The translations under genes were made by a program, and so were the position numbers. From Tepidiphilus sp. J10 (GTDB lineage Bacteria > Pseudomonadota > Gammaproteobacteria > Burkholderiales > Thiobacillaceae), in contig CAMDGQ010000004.1 of assembly GCA_945897955.1 (NCBI GenBank), positions 1-64,000 on the forward strand: a stretch of DNA of 64,000 nt, given 5' to 3'. Positions 17,103-26,826 of this stretch are shown here, in pieces (the first letter of the stretch is position 1; each line of letters starts with the position of its first letter). The notes beneath the pieces were generated by a model. It saw only the letters and a list, made by a program, of their open reading frames with translations. It did no database searches and was not told the DNA's origin.

Positions 17103-17885
17103 TTGAACCTGGCTTCTCTTCTTCCCCCGCTTCAGGAGGACGCCGGATTTGTAAGCGCTAAAGCGCTAACGACTCCGCTGCGCCAAGTCCGCATCGTATT
17201 GGTGCAAACCAGCCATCCCGGCAATCTCGGCGCGGTAGCGCGGGCGATGAAGGTGATGGGCTTGTCCGATCTGGCGCTGGTCGACCCGAAATGCGAAATC
17301 GACGACACCGCCCGCGCGCGCGCTTCCGGCGCGGTCGATGTACTGGAGGCGGCGCGGATTTTCTCCAGCCTGGACGATGCACTGGCCGACACCGTGCTGG
17401 CGGCCGCCTGCACGTCCCGCCGCCGCGACTTGCCGCATCCGGCATTCACCCCCCGCCAGGCTGCACCGGAAATTTTGCGGCTGGCGCAAACCGGGCCGGT
17501 CGCCGTGGTGTTCGGCTCCGAGACGTTCGGCTTGTCGAATGAACAACTGATGAAATGCCGCTGGCTGCTCAACATCCCGAGCAATCCCGACTATGCCTCG
17601 CTCAATCTCGGCGCGGCCGTGCAAGTGCTGGCTTACGAACTGCGCTGCACGCAGGAAGATGCCGTATTGCCACTGCCGGAATTCGAAGCCGCCCCCCACT
17701 CGGCACAGGAAAGCCTGCTGGTCGAGATGGAAAAAATGCTGGTCGAAATCGAATTTCTCGATCCGGCCAACCCCAAACGTCTGATGCCAAGACTCAGGCG
17801 ATTTTTCGCCAAAGCCGGCCTGGAGAGCGAGGAAGTCGCGATCTGGCGCGGAATACTCAATGCGGTGCGTGCAAGACGGCGTTGA
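17103..17885 (+). CDS. trmJ: TrmJ-type tRNA methyltransferase (SpoU family)
   Basis: TrmJ 2'-O-methylates position 32 of several tRNAs. The SPOUT signature is clear: VQTSHPGNLGAVARAMKVMG, VVFGSETFGLSNEQ and LNIPSNPDYASLNLGAAVQV, followed by a C-terminal helical dimerisation part. The frame is open well upstream into suhB, but family similarity begins at LRQVRIVLVQ. I take TTG 17103 as start; TTG 17079 is an alternative and neither has a strong ribosome binding site. It is divergent from suhB, as in many proteobacteria. Confidence 0.87.
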   Translation: MNLASLLPPLQEDAGFVSAKALTTPLRQVRIVLVQTSHPGNLGAVARAMKVMGLSDLALVDPKCEIDDTARARASGAVDVLEAARIFSSLDDALADTVLAAACTSRRRDLPHPAFTPRQAAPEILRLAQTGPVAVVFGSETFGLSNEQLMKCRWLLNIPSNPDYASLNLGAAVQVLAYELRCTQEDAVLPLPEFEAAPHSAQESLLVEMEKMLVEIEFLDPANPKRLMPRLRRFFAKAGLESEEVAIWRGILNAVRARRR

Positions 17886-17935
17886 TCGCCGGATTAACAG
17901 GCTGGCTTTAATCGGTCATGGCACTATGCTCTAAG

Positions 17936-17967
17936 TGGTTACCCTGAAAAATATTTCAGGGTAACCA
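17936..17967 (+). terminator. Perfect hairpin after trmJ
   Basis: TGGTTACCCTGAAA and its exact complement form a 14-base stem with an AATA loop, 50 bases past trmJ. There is no clear T-run, so it may be a 3'-end stabiliser or a palindromic element rather than a canonical terminator. The rest of 17886-18070 shows nothing else. Confidence 0.5.
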
Positions 17968-18070
17968 GGTTTCGGTTTGGAGAACCACCGCTGCCGGAAA
18001 CCAGGAAAAGGGAGTTCACACCTTTATACCTTGCGTGAAGCGGCTGTTTGCGCTCCCGAGGAGTACCGCC

Positions 18071-20254
18071 ATGTCGTTCCGTCCGCATCACCTCGTCCTG
18101 CTGTTCATTGCGCTGCTTCACTCCGCGTTGGCTCAGGAAAGCGGCTCCGATGCTTGCACGTTGGCCAACGCGTCTCCGCTCTATCGAAACAGTGAGTTGC
18201 TGGTCAAATTCAAGCCCGATTCAAGCGGACATGCCGCCAACCTGCATGCGGCGACAGGTGGCCGACGTATTGCCGGTTTCGGTCGCATCGAACGGGTGCA
18301 GCTTGCCGCCGGCAGGGATGTTGAAGGCATGCGTCGCTGGTATCAAAGCCAGGCCGGAATCGAATACGCCGAGCCCAACTACATCGTACATACGGCGGCG
18401 GTGCCGAATGACACCAATTTCAGCCGGCAATGGGGCATGCGCAACAGGGGACAGATCGTGCTTGGCGTGGCCGGCACCGCGGGCGCCGACATCAATGCCG
18501 TCTCGGCCTGGGACAAGCACACCGGCAGCGGCTCCGTAGTGGTGGCCGTAGTCGATACCGGCATCGACTACAACCACCCCGAACTGCTCCCCAATATCTG
18601 GTCGAATCCTGCGGAAATTGCCGGCAATGGCCGCGACGATGACGGCAATGGCAAGGTGGACGACATCCGAGGCTGGGACTTCGTCAACAATGATGCCGAT
18701 CCGATGGACGATTGCGTCGATGGTCATGGCAGCCATGTCGCCGGCATCATCGGCGCAGTGGGGAACAACGCGGCGGGAGTCGCCGGCGTCAACTGGAACG
18801 TCAAGTTGATGCCGCTAAAGGTGTTGTGCGCGGACGGTTTCGGGACTGTTGCCGATGTCATCGCCGCGATTGATTACGCTATCGCCAGGGGCGTCAACAT
18901 CATCAACGCATCCTATTCACTGGGTTGCGGTGCAGCGCCCTCGCAGAGCGAACACGACTTGCTGGACCGGGCTCGGGCGGCGGGAATTCTGGTGGTGCTG
19001 GCCGCCGGCAACGGCGGGTGCGATAGCGATGTACAACCAACCTACCCTGCCAGTCACGCCCTGAACAACCTGATCGCGGTCGGCGCTTCGGATCAATACG
19101 ATCAGCGCGCCATCTTTTCCGCCACGGTTTCCTCAAACTACGGTGGTCAGACCGTGCATCTGTTCGCGCCGGGCAAATATGTCTACAGCACGCTCCGACT
19201 CGCGCTCGGCGGCTATGGCTATATGAGCGGCACGTCGATGGCGACGCCCCATGTTTCGGGCACGGCCGCGTTGCTGAAGTCGTATCGACCGACATTGAAC
19301 ATGTTCCAGGTGCGCGAGATCCTGCTCAAGACGGCCGCCACGCGTCCGGCGCTTGCCGGCCTGGCGGTAACCGGTGGGCGCCTGGATGCGGGCATGGCAA
19401 TGGACTTTGATCTGGGCGCCAGCGCCCCGCTGCATCCTTCGCATCTGGTCGCCAGCAAAGTGGACGATGGCCGCATTGATCTGACCTGGATAGACGATTC
19501 CACTATCGAGACCGGCTGGAAACTGCAATACCGTGCCGCCCCCGCCGCCGACTTTGCTACCAGAAGCACCCTCCCCTCGCCAACGCTGAACTATCAGGAC
19601 AATGCCACACAAGCCGGCGAGGGCACCTACAGCGGCTACCGGGCGCTTGCCTTCAACGGGGTCGGGGATTCATCGCCCGGTGTCGAAGTCAGGGTAATCA
19701 CCCCGCCGCTTGCCCCGTCCAATCTCTCGACCAGCACTCAGGCCGGTACGCGAATACTGAACTGGATCGACCGCTCCGCGCGGGAAAGCAGCTATCGGGT
19801 GGAACGGGCCATCGCTGGCGGGACGTTCTTCGAAATCGCCATCCTGCCGGCCAATTCAACCCAGTATCGGGATGTCGAGCTCGCTGCGGGCATCGAATAT
19901 CGCTACCGGGTTCGCGCCGAGAGCAGCGTCGCCGGTTTCTCTGCCTATACGGAAGAATTTGTCGCCGCGACCTCGGTTGGCGACTCCGGCGGTGGCGGCG
20001 GCTGCTTCATTGCCACCGCAGCATACGGCAGCGCACTACATCCCAAGGTGAGTGTGCTGCGCCGGTTCCGGGATCGATATCTGATGCCGAACCCGTTCGG
20101 TCGCACACTGGTTGCCGCGTATTACCGCGCCAGCCCGCCATTGGCGGATTTCATTTCACGTCACGCCTGGCTTCGTGCCGGTACGCGAATACTGCTGTGG
20201 CCGCTGGTGTGGATGGCGGAAGCGAGCTTGCCGGATACACGGACTGACGCGTGA
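18071..20254 (+). CDS. Exported subtilisin-like serine protease with fibronectin-type and CFI-box C terminus
   Basis: A 727-residue secreted S8 protease. The start is ATG 18071 with AGGAG upstream, which gives a clean signal peptide ([14 protein letters not shown]); a GTG 12 codons earlier is less likely. Next come a fervidolysin-like propeptide ([10 protein letters not shown] ... YAEPNYIV), then the catalytic domain with Asp162 ([13 protein letters not shown]), His219 (DGHGSHVAG) and Ser389 ([11 protein letters not shown]). Two fibronectin-III-like modules follow (about 420-635). A Gly-run leads to [10 protein letters not shown] and a hydrophobic tail, the CFI-box C-terminal region. The tail probably serves envelope sorting or anchoring. 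Neighbours give no substrate clue. Confidence 0.9.
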   Translation: MSFRPHHLVLLFIALLHSALAQESGSDACTLANASPLYRNSELLVKFKPDSSGHAANLHAATGGRRIAGFGRIERVQLAAGRDVEGMRRWYQSQAGIEYAEPNYIVHTAAVPNDTNFSRQWGMRNRGQIVLGVAGTAGADINAVSAWDKHTGSGSVVVAVVDTGIDYNHPELLPNIWSNPAEIAGNGRDDDGNGKVDDIRGWDFVNNDADPMDDCVDGHGSHVAGIIGAVGNNAAGVAGVNWNVKLMPLKVLCADGFGTVADVIAAIDYAIARGVNIINASYSLGCGAAPSQSEHDLLDRARAAGILVVLAAGNGGCDSDVQPTYPASHALNNLIAVGASDQYDQRAIFSATVSSNYGGQTVHLFAPGKYVYSTLRLALGGYGYMSGTSMATPHVSGTAALLKSYRPTLNMFQVREILLKTAATRPALAGLAVTGGRLDAGMAMDFDLGASAPLHPSHLVASKVDDGRIDLTWIDDSTIETGWKLQYRAAPAADFATRSTLPSPTLNYQDNATQAGEGTYSGYRALAFNGVGDSSPGVEVRVITPPLAPSNLSTSTQAGTRILNWIDRSARESSYRVERAIAGGTFFEIAILPANSTQYRDVELAAGIEYRYRVRAESSVAGFSAYTEEFVAATSVGDSGGGGGCFIATAAYGSALHPKVSVLRRFRDRYLMPNPFGRTLVAAYYRASPPLADFISRHAWLRAGTRILLWPLVWMAEASLPDTRTDA

Positions 20255-20306
20255 AACCGTGGATCGACCGTATTCCGTGACCTGGCTTGAACCTTGAACC
20301 TGGAAA

Positions 20307-20338
20307 CAAAAAAGCACGCCCTCGCTGGGAAGGCGGGC
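20307..20338 (-). terminator. Intrinsic terminator after nifS
   Basis: On the minus strand GCCCGCC pairs with GGGCGTGC (one mismatch) and is followed by TTTTTTG, 44 bases past the nifS stop. It lies between convergent nifS and the protease gene. Confidence 0.6.
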
Positions 20339-20381
20339 AAGTCACCTGTTCCGGGCCGGCGCAGGTGGGGGAGCGGGTTAG

Positions 20382-21590
20382 TCAGGCGTAAACCGGCGCG
20401 AAGGCTTTTTCCGGCTCGCTCGTCGGCCCGGTTTCGCCCCAGTAGGGCGACATCTTGCGCAGTTGCGCGATGATTTCCGGGGTCACTTCGATGACTCGGT
20501 CGATCTCGGCCTCGGTGGTGTAACGCGACAGCGAGAAACGGGTGGTGCCGTGCGCGGCGGTGTAGGGAATGCCCATCGCGCGCATCACATGACTGGGTTC
20601 CAGACTGCCTGAAGTACAGGCCGAACCCGAACTGGCGGCGATGCCGAACTTGTTCAGCAACAGCAGGATGGCCTCGCCCTCGATGAATTCGAACGCGATG
20701 TTGCTGGTGTTGGGCAGCCGGTTGTTGACGTCGCCGGTCGGGAAGGCGCGCGGCACCTTGGCCAGGATGCCGGCTTCCAGCTTGTCGCGCAGACGACGTA
20801 CTTCGGTGTTCTCGTGGTGCATGGCGTCCAGCGCCAGCTCGCAGGCTTTGCCAAGACCGATGATGGAGGCTGTGTTTTCCGTGCCGGCGCGCCGGCCGCG
20901 TTCCTGATGCCCGCCGCGCAGCAGCGGACGGAAGCGAACGCCACGCCGCAGGTAGAGCACGCCAACCCCCTTGGGGGCATGCAATTTGTGGCCGGACAGG
21001 GACAGCATGTCGATCTTGCTTGTTTTCAGGTCGATCGGAATCTTGCCCACCGCCTGGACCGCGTCGGTGTGGAACAACACGCCGGCGGCGTGCGCCATCT
21101 CGGCCATCTCCAGCACCGGGAAGAACGAGCCGGTTTCGTTGTTGGCCCACATCACCGAAACCACGGCGATACGGTCGGACAGCAACCTGGCGTATTCGGC
21201 CAGATCGACGCGACCCTTCGCATCGACCTTCAGGTAGTGAACCTTGTAGCCTTCCTTTTCCAGATGCTCGCACAGTGCCAGCACCGCAGGATGCTCGATG
21301 CTGGTGGTGATGATTTCCTTCCTTCCCGGGTTCGCCTTGATCGCCGACAGAATGGCGGTGGAGTCGGACTCGGTGCCACACGAGGTAAAGATGATCTCGG
21401 AATCATGCTCGGCGCCAAGCAGTTCCTGAATCTGCAAACGCGCCTTCTTGATCGCCAGACCGACCTTGTTGCCAAAACTGTGCATCGAGGAGGGATTGCC
21501 GAACTGCTCGGTGAAGTAAGGCAGCATGACTTCCAGCACCGCGTCATCGACGCGGGTGGTGGCGTTGTTGTCGAGATAGATGCCGTCCAT
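20382..21590 (-). CDS. nifS: Cysteine desulfurase NifS
   Basis: This PLP enzyme takes sulfur from cysteine for Fe-S cluster assembly on NifU. The start is ATG 21590 (MDGIYLDNNATTR) with AAGGAG upstream. The PLP lysine is in LSGHKLHAPKG and the catalytic cysteine in SSGSACTSGS at residue 325 of 402, the same position and length as Azotobacter NifS. The NDV-like internal signatures and pairing with a three-domain NifU support NIF rather than ISC type. It is third in the iscA-nifU-nifS order, separated from nifU by a palindromic repeat. Confidence 0.93.
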   Translation of the reverse strand: MDGIYLDNNATTRVDDAVLEVMLPYFTEQFGNPSSMHSFGNKVGLAIKKARLQIQELLGAEHDSEIIFTSCGTESDSTAILSAIKANPGRKEIITTSIEHPAVLALCEHLEKEGYKVHYLKVDAKGRVDLAEYARLLSDRIAVVSVMWANNETGSFFPVLEMAEMAHAAGVLFHTDAVQAVGKIPIDLKTSKIDMLSLSGHKLHAPKGVGVLYLRRGVRFRPLLRGGHQERGRRAGTENTASIIGLGKACELALDAMHHENTEVRRLRDKLEAGILAKVPRAFPTGDVNNRLPNTSNIAFEFIEGEAILLLLNKFGIAASSGSACTSGSLEPSHVMRAMGIPYTAAHGTTRFSLSRYTTEAEIDRVIEVTPEIIAQLRKMSPYWGETGPTSEPEKAFAPVYA

Positions 21591-21612
21591 GATGGCTCCT
21601 TGAGGCGTTGAA

Positions 21613-21667
21613 CGTTGCGCATGACGCACCCTGCGTTGGGTTTCGGCAGGGTGCGCCGCGCGCAACG
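21613..21667. repeat. Intergenic palindrome, family A copy 3
   Basis: CGCACCCTGC (21625-21634) pairs with GCAGGGTGCG (21646-21655), and an outer CGTTGCGC / GCGCAACG pair (21613-21620, 21660-21667) extends the structure. It fills the nifU-nifS gap and could modulate read-through. Confidence 0.7.
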
Positions 21668-21671
21668 ATTG

Positions 21672-22565
21672 TTATGGGTGGCTGGCGGCGCGTGACAGCG
21701 AACCGGCGCGGCTGGGCACGATCTTGACGAACTCGCCCAGGTCTTCCATCAGCTTCTGCTGGATGCCTTGCAGGGTCAGCGCTTCCATCTGGCAGCCGGC
21801 GCAGGCGCCGGTCATGTTGACGTAGATGGTCTTGCCGTCGACATCGACCAGTTCGATATCGCCGTGGTCACGCTGCAATTGGGGGCGCACCGAGTCGAGC
21901 ACCATCTCGATCCGCTTGATGCGTTGCAGATTGGTCAGTTTTCCGGGTTTCGGGGGTTCCGGGATCTCGACATTGTGCGGACTGAATGTTTCGCCACGCT
22001 CGGCCATGACTTTCACCAGGATTTCCTCGATGCCCTCATGGCAGGAAGAGCAGCCGCCGCCGGCCTTGGTGTAGTTGATGACGTCTTCCACCGTCGACAG
22101 TTTGTTGGCGCGCACGGTCTCCTCGATCAACACCGCGTCGATGGCAAAGCACTTGCAGATCAACGCGCCTTCCTCGTGGTCGTCGCTCCAGACCTCGCCG
22201 CGATAGTTGGCGATGGCGGCCTGCAGGGCTTCGCGGCCCATCACCGAGCAGTGCATCTTTTCCGGCGGCAGGCCGTCGAGATAATCGGCGATGTCCTGGT
22301 TGCTGACTTTCAACGCATCATCCAGCTTCATGCCCTTGATGATCTCGGTCAGCGCCGAACTGGAAGCAATCGCTGAGCCGCAGCCGAAAGTCTGGAAGCT
22401 GGCGTCCTGGATGGTTTCCGTGTCCGGATCAACTTTCAGCATCAGACGCAGCGCGTCGCCGCAATTGAGCGAGCCGACATCGCCGACCGCGTTGGCGTTA
22501 TCCAGCGCGCCGGCGTTGCGCGGGCTGAAGAAGTGTTCCTTGACCTTGTCCGAGTAGTCCCACAT
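21672..22565 (-). CDS. nifU: NifU Fe-S cluster scaffold, three-domain form
   Basis: Full-length NifU. The IscU-like N-terminal scaffold has Cys35, Cys62 and Cys106. The central BFD-like domain holds a permanent [2Fe-2S] cluster on Cys137, Cys139, Cys172 and Cys175 (CKCF ... GCSSC). The C-terminal Nfu domain has GACAGC (Cys255, Cys258). The 297 residues match nitrogen-fixer NifU; ISC systems have only the first domain. It follows the A-type carrier gene by 21 bases and precedes nifS. Confidence 0.94.
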   Translation of the reverse strand: MWDYSDKVKEHFFSPRNAGALDNANAVGDVGSLNCGDALRLMLKVDPDTETIQDASFQTFGCGSAIASSSALTEIIKGMKLDDALKVSNQDIADYLDGLPPEKMHCSVMGREALQAAIANYRGEVWSDDHEEGALICKCFAIDAVLIEETVRANKLSTVEDVINYTKAGGGCSSCHEGIEEILVKVMAERGETFSPHNVEIPEPPKPGKLTNLQRIKRIEMVLDSVRPQLQRDHGDIELVDVDGKTIYVNMTGACAGCQMEALTLQGIQQKLMEDLGEFVKIVPSRAGSLSRAASHP

Positions 22566-22586
22566 GGCCGTTCCTTAAACAAAAAA

Positions 22587-22910
22587 TCAAGCGGAGAAAG
22601 AAGAACCGCAGGCGCAACTGTTGGTCGCGTTCGGGTTCACGAACTTGAAGCCGGAGCCGTTCAGGCTATCGACGAAATCGACGGTGACGCCCTGCAGCAG
22701 CGGCGCCGAGAAGGGATCGACGAGCAGCGTGACGCCGTTCAGGTCAACAACCACATCGTCCTCGGCCTGGGCTTCCTCCAGCTTCATGCCGTACTGGAAG
22801 CCGGAACAGCCACCGCCGGAAATCGCGATACGCAAGCCGGCCACCGGCGTGGCGGCGCCCTTGATGAACTTGTCTATGGCGGATAGTGCTGAAGGGGTAA
22901 GGGTGATCAT
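22587..22910 (-). CDS. A-type Fe-S carrier of the NIF cluster (IscA/HesB family)
   Basis: The 107-residue protein has the three conserved cysteines of A-type carriers: Cys35 (GGGCSGFQYGM), Cys99 and Cys101 (NSCACGSSF). These proteins take clusters or iron from the scaffold to apoenzymes. Its place as first gene before nifU and nifS makes it the iscA-nif homologue. No nif structural genes are near, so the trio may serve general cluster assembly. Confidence 0.92.
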   Translation of the reverse strand: MITLTPSALSAIDKFIKGAATPVAGLRIAISGGGCSGFQYGMKLEEAQAEDDVVVDLNGVTLLVDPFSAPLLQGVTVDFVDSLNGSGFKFVNPNATNSCACGSSFSA

Positions 22911-23020
22911 GTCGGGCTCCTGTCGGTGTGACGATGCCTAGCTATTCGCAAGGCCTGTGCCAGACCGAAAGACAGCCACATACCATTGTTATTAAAGGAT
23001 TTATTCAGGGTTCTCGACGT

Positions 23021-23050
23021 GACGACGGTGTGTGGAGTCACACCGTCGTC
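23021..23050 (-). terminator. Hairpin downstream of the RND permease gene
   Basis: GACGACGGTGTG and CACACCGTCGTC form a perfect 12-base stem with a six-base loop, 45 bases past the permease stop on the minus strand. No T-run follows, so it is a weak or factor-dependent terminator at best. The rest of 22911-23094 shows nothing else. Confidence 0.45.
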
Positions 23051-23094
23051 GAGGCTTGTCGGGTTTGCTACAGGCGTTCGGCCTCAACCATGGA

Positions 23095-26000
23095 TCAACC
23101 CTGTGCGGGACGGGCCAGCCGCATGCGCATCAGCCAGGCATGCATCAGCGGGGTCACGAACAGGGTCAACGGTGTGGCCACCGCCAGGCCCCAGATGATG
23201 CTGGCTGCAAGCGGCCCCCAAAGCAGGGAATCGCCGCCCCAGCCAAAGGCAAGCGAGACCAGGCCGCCGATGACGGTCAGCGTGGTGATGATGATCGGCA
23301 CCAGACGACGTCGGCCGGCGTGGAACGCGGCCGCGAGAGGCGGCAGTCCGCGCGCGAGGCGATCTTCGCCGGCGGCAACCAGTACGATGGACGCGTTCAC
23401 CGCGACGCCGGACAGCGCGACGCAGCCATACAGCGTGTAAAGCGTGATCGGCTGGCCGCTGATCAGCAGACCGAGCGCGACGCCGGCCAGCGCCATCGGC
23501 GTCGTCGCAAGAATGACCAGCGGCAGCACCAGCCGCCCGAACTGCACCGCGAGCAGCGCATACATCAGCACAAAACCGACCACCATGTAGGCGATCAAGT
23601 CGTGCAGACTGGCCTTGACGTCGTCCAGTTCGCCACCTTGTTGCAGGCTGACGCCGGCATGGCGCGGCGCGATGCCGGCCCAGGCTGCATCGACGGCAGC
23701 AACTGCCTGGCGCGCGGTGATGCGATCCTGGTCAAAGCCGGCGTGCAAAGTGATGGTGCGGTCGCCGTTGACGCGACGCAGTTCGCCCGGCGTGGATTCC
23801 ATCGTCACGGTGAACAGTTCGGCCGGATTGACCGTGCGCCCGTCCGGCAGACGCCAGGGCTTCGCCAGCCAGCGTTGCACCTCGGCCTGATTCATCGCCT
23901 GGCCACGTACAACAACTTCCAGCGAGGTGTCGCCGCTATTGATCTTGCCGACCGTGACGCCCTCGAAATGCAGGCGCACCAGAGCGGCCAGTTTGAACGG
24001 ATCGAGGCCGGCACGGGCGGCGGCCGGGGTATCGACCTGCAAGGTCAGGCGGGGCTGGCTGAACCCGGCGTCGTCATTCATATCGTTGAAACCGGGCACG
24101 TCTGCCAGCGCCAGGCGCAGATCACGCGCGGCTTCGGCCAGGCGATCCAGCGGCGCGCCGGTCAGCCGCAGGGACAGGCTGGACAGCATCGGCAAGTCGG
24201 CGGAAAGCACCTGCACCGATATGCTCTCGGCGCCCGCCGCCTTCAACGCCGGCCGCAGCGCGGCGACATAATCGGCAACGCCGCGCCTGCTGGCCGATTG
24301 CGGCGCCAGACTGACAGTAACCTGCCCCATCTGTTCACCGATGACCATTTCACTTGGCGTGAATTGCAAGCCGGCCATCGCCAGCGTGGCGATCAGTTCG
24401 CCCGGCCGGGCGACACGCTTTGCCGCCAGTTCGAGTTCTCGCGCGGCGGCCAGCGTGGTTTCCAGATTGCTTGCCGGCGGCATCTGCACATTGATGTTGA
24501 ACACACGCAGCGGGTCGGAAGCAAACCAGCGCGGCTTCACCCATTCCAGCGCCAGGGAGGCGCCGGCGAGCAGAAAGACGCTGCTGAACAATGCAAATAC
24601 CGGCGCCGGATGGCGCAGAGCCCAGAGCAGACGTTTGCCGTAAAAACCGCGTAGTCTGCGTGCGAAGGCATCGCGCCAGCGGTTGCCCGCATCGGCGCCG
24701 CTCCGGTCGCCACCCCAGGCCACGGCATGACGCGGCAAAATCCAGAGCGAGGCGAGCAAACTGCACAGCAATGTCAGAATCACCGCCAGTGGCGTCACGA
24801 ACATGAAGCGCCCCATCAAGCCCGGCAACAACAGCAACGGTGCGAAAGCCAGGCAGGTGGCGAAGATCGAGGCGGTAACCGGTCGCGCGACCTCCTTTAA
24901 CGCGGCAGTCACTGCCGCCGTGCGCGACATGCCGGCGGCAAGGCGCAGACGAATCGCTTCCGCCACCACCACCGCGTCATCCAGCGGAATGCCGAGCACG
25001 ATCGCGACGCCAAGCAACACCGAAACATTGAGGGTGTGCCCCATCAGATGCAGCGCCAGGAACATGCCGGCGAGCGCAAACGGAACACCGATGCTGGTCA
25101 GCAGCGCCAGGCGATGACCGAGGAAGAACCAGGTTACCGCCAGCACCACGATCAGGCCGAACAGCGCGTTCGCCTCCATGACCCCGATGGCTTCACGCGT
25201 AGTCGCGCTCTGATCGTCGAGCAGGGTCAGGATCGGCGCACCGAAAGCCTGGTTGGTATTCTTCACCAGGGCATGGATGGAGTCGGTCAGCGCCAGGGTA
25301 TTGACGTTCTCTCGTTTGATCACGGACAGCAGAACAGCCGGCTTGCCATCCAGACGAACCAGTTCGCGCGCGGGAGCGACGCCGGTGGTGACGGAGGCAA
25401 GTTCGCCGACTTCGACCATGCGGCCATCCGCGCCGACAATCGGCAGTTCGGCGAGAAAGTCCGGATTGGCATTGAGACCCTCGACGCGCATCGCGTAGCG
25501 GCGACCGGAAATATCCGCCATGCCGGCCGGCATGCTGCGCGAATGTTCGGCGACGGCGCGCGTCAGCGCCTCCAGCGATACGCCGCGTTGTTCCAGTGCG
25601 GCAGGATCGAAGGTCACGGCAATCTCGCGGCTGCGCATGCCATACGACCAGATGCGCCCGACGCCGGGCAGTTTTTCCAGCTTGTCCCGCGTCGCTTCCG
25701 CCAGGTCGCAGACGCGGCCATCGTTCGCCGTGCCGCTGACCACCACCATCGCGGTAGGGAAAAAATTAGACGAGGTCAGCTCGATGACCTGCGGCGAGCG
25801 CGCGTCTTTCGGAAAATCGGCGGCAGCCTGGCGAATCTCGCGATCCAGCGAGGCAAGACGGCGTTCGAAGCGGGTATGGTCAAGGTCATGAAAGCGGACC
25901 AGCAGCGTCGCCACATGATCTCGCGAAGTCGCTGCGACAAAGCGCACATCGCTGACCCGCCGCGCCGCCGCTTCCAGCGGCAGCGCGACCTCGCGTTCCA

Positions 26001-26166
26001 CATCGCGCGCGGTTGCACCCGGCCAGACCACGGCAACCGCCACCCAGTTCAGTTCAACTTCCGGATACTGCGCGCGCGGCATGGCGTGATAAGCCCAGGC
26101 GCCAAGCACCAGAACCAGCGCCAGAATCAGGTCGGCAAGACGATGAGAACGAAAAATTGTCGGCAT
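23095..26166 (-). CDS. RND superfamily efflux permease (AcrB/HAE1-like), no adaptor gene nearby
   Basis: A 1023-residue inner-membrane proton-driven transporter. One N-terminal helix, a large periplasmic loop starting MPRAQYPEVELNWVAVAVVWPGA, a bundle of helices, then the repeat of this layout. The helix-4 aspartate pair of the proton relay is present (GIPLDDAVVVAEAIR). The usual HAE1 gene neighbourhood has a membrane-fusion protein and often a TolC-type gene; neither is here. Divergent genes encode two exported SRPBCC proteins. Substrate is unknown: metal, drug and lipid RND members overlap in motifs. Confidence 0.88.
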   Translation of the reverse strand: MPTIFRSHRLADLILALVLVLGAWAYHAMPRAQYPEVELNWVAVAVVWPGATARDVEREVALPLEAAARRVSDVRFVAATSRDHVATLLVRFHDLDHTRFERRLASLDREIRQAAADFPKDARSPQVIELTSSNFFPTAMVVVSGTANDGRVCDLAEATRDKLEKLPGVGRIWSYGMRSREIAVTFDPAALEQRGVSLEALTRAVAEHSRSMPAGMADISGRRYAMRVEGLNANPDFLAELPIVGADGRMVEVGELASVTTGVAPARELVRLDGKPAVLLSVIKRENVNTLALTDSIHALVKNTNQAFGAPILTLLDDQSATTREAIGVMEANALFGLIVVLAVTWFFLGHRLALLTSIGVPFALAGMFLALHLMGHTLNVSVLLGVAIVLGIPLDDAVVVAEAIRLRLAAGMSRTAAVTAALKEVARPVTASIFATCLAFAPLLLLPGLMGRFMFVTPLAVILTLLCSLLASLWILPRHAVAWGGDRSGADAGNRWRDAFARRLRGFYGKRLLWALRHPAPVFALFSSVFLLAGASLALEWVKPRWFASDPLRVFNINVQMPPASNLETTLAAARELELAAKRVARPGELIATLAMAGLQFTPSEMVIGEQMGQVTVSLAPQSASRRGVADYVAALRPALKAAGAESISVQVLSADLPMLSSLSLRLTGAPLDRLAEAARDLRLALADVPGFNDMNDDAGFSQPRLTLQVDTPAAARAGLDPFKLAALVRLHFEGVTVGKINSGDTSLEVVVRGQAMNQAEVQRWLAKPWRLPDGRTVNPAELFTVTMESTPGELRRVNGDRTITLHAGFDQDRITARQAVAAVDAAWAGIAPRHAGVSLQQGGELDDVKASLHDLIAYMVVGFVLMYALLAVQFGRLVLPLVILATTPMALAGVALGLLISGQPITLYTLYGCVALSGVAVNASIVLVAAGEDRLARGLPPLAAAFHAGRRRLVPIIITTLTVIGGLVSLAFGWGGDSLLWGPLAASIIWGLAVATPLTLFVTPLMHAWLMRMRLARPAQG

Positions 26167-26268
26167 GGATATACTTCAGCAATAGGCGAATATATTGCTA
26201 CCAATCGGACCGGTTGCCACCCCGAATGGCTGCAAACAACGTTCGAAACACGATGATCGACAACCCGC

Positions 26269-26826
26269 ATGAAAACTCTACTCCAAACACTGTTTCTGTC
26301 CTGCCTGCTTGTGCTGTCCGCGCATGCCGAAGAGACTCGCATGAGTATGCGTCAGGATGGCAATATACTGGTCGTCGAGGGCCGGCTGGAGATGTTGGTT
26401 AGCCAGGAAATCGCCTGGGCGGTTTTGACCGATTACCCGCGTTTTCCCGAATTTGTCCCCGGCATCACCAGCAATCGCATTCTGGAACAACGTAAGGAAT
26501 TGAAATTGATCGAGCAACGCGGCGTGATCAATACCGGCCAGTTCCGGATGCCTTTTCAAGGCGTCCTGCAGGTCGAGGAACACAAACGAGACGGACAGCC
26601 GGATGGCATGAAAATCGTCTATGTCAGCGGTCCATTGAAGGATGTACAAGGCGAGTGGAATATTCGTCCAGGCAAACCGCTGGGATTGAGTTACCGCATG
26701 CGCATGGATATTTCGAAAGCGCCCTTTCCGCCGCCGCTTTCGGTGAACATCATTGAACAGCAGGTGCGGAGCTGGGTCGAGGCTTTCGCCCATGAAATGC
26801 AAGACGTGAAAAGGAAAAAGGAATGA
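26269..26826 (+). CDS. Exported SRPBCC (START-like) protein 1
   Basis: The 185-residue protein has a signal peptide (LLVLSAHA, cleavage near residue 20) and an SRPBCC helix-grip domain: AWAVLTDYPRFPEFVPGI at the start, a series of strands, and a long C-terminal helix (RSWVEAFAHEMQDVKRKK). This fold binds hydrophobic ligands; exported members are uncommon. The stop overlaps the start of a paralogue (ATGA), so both are made together. It is divergent from the RND permease with 102 bases between. Confidence 0.8.
   Translation: MKTLLQTLFLSCLLVLSAHAEETRMSMRQDGNILVVEGRLEMLVSQEIAWAVLTDYPRFPEFVPGITSNRILEQRKELKLIEQRGVINTGQFRMPFQGVLQVEEHKRDGQPDGMKIVYVSGPLKDVQGEWNIRPGKPLGLSYRMRMDISKAPFPPPLSVNIIEQQVRSWVEAFAHEMQDVKRKKE

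Noticed and set aside
23032-26256. Two long open frames antisense to the RND permease gene
   Set aside because: Arg/Gln/His-rich shadows; the permease reading with its Asp pair and helices explains the region.
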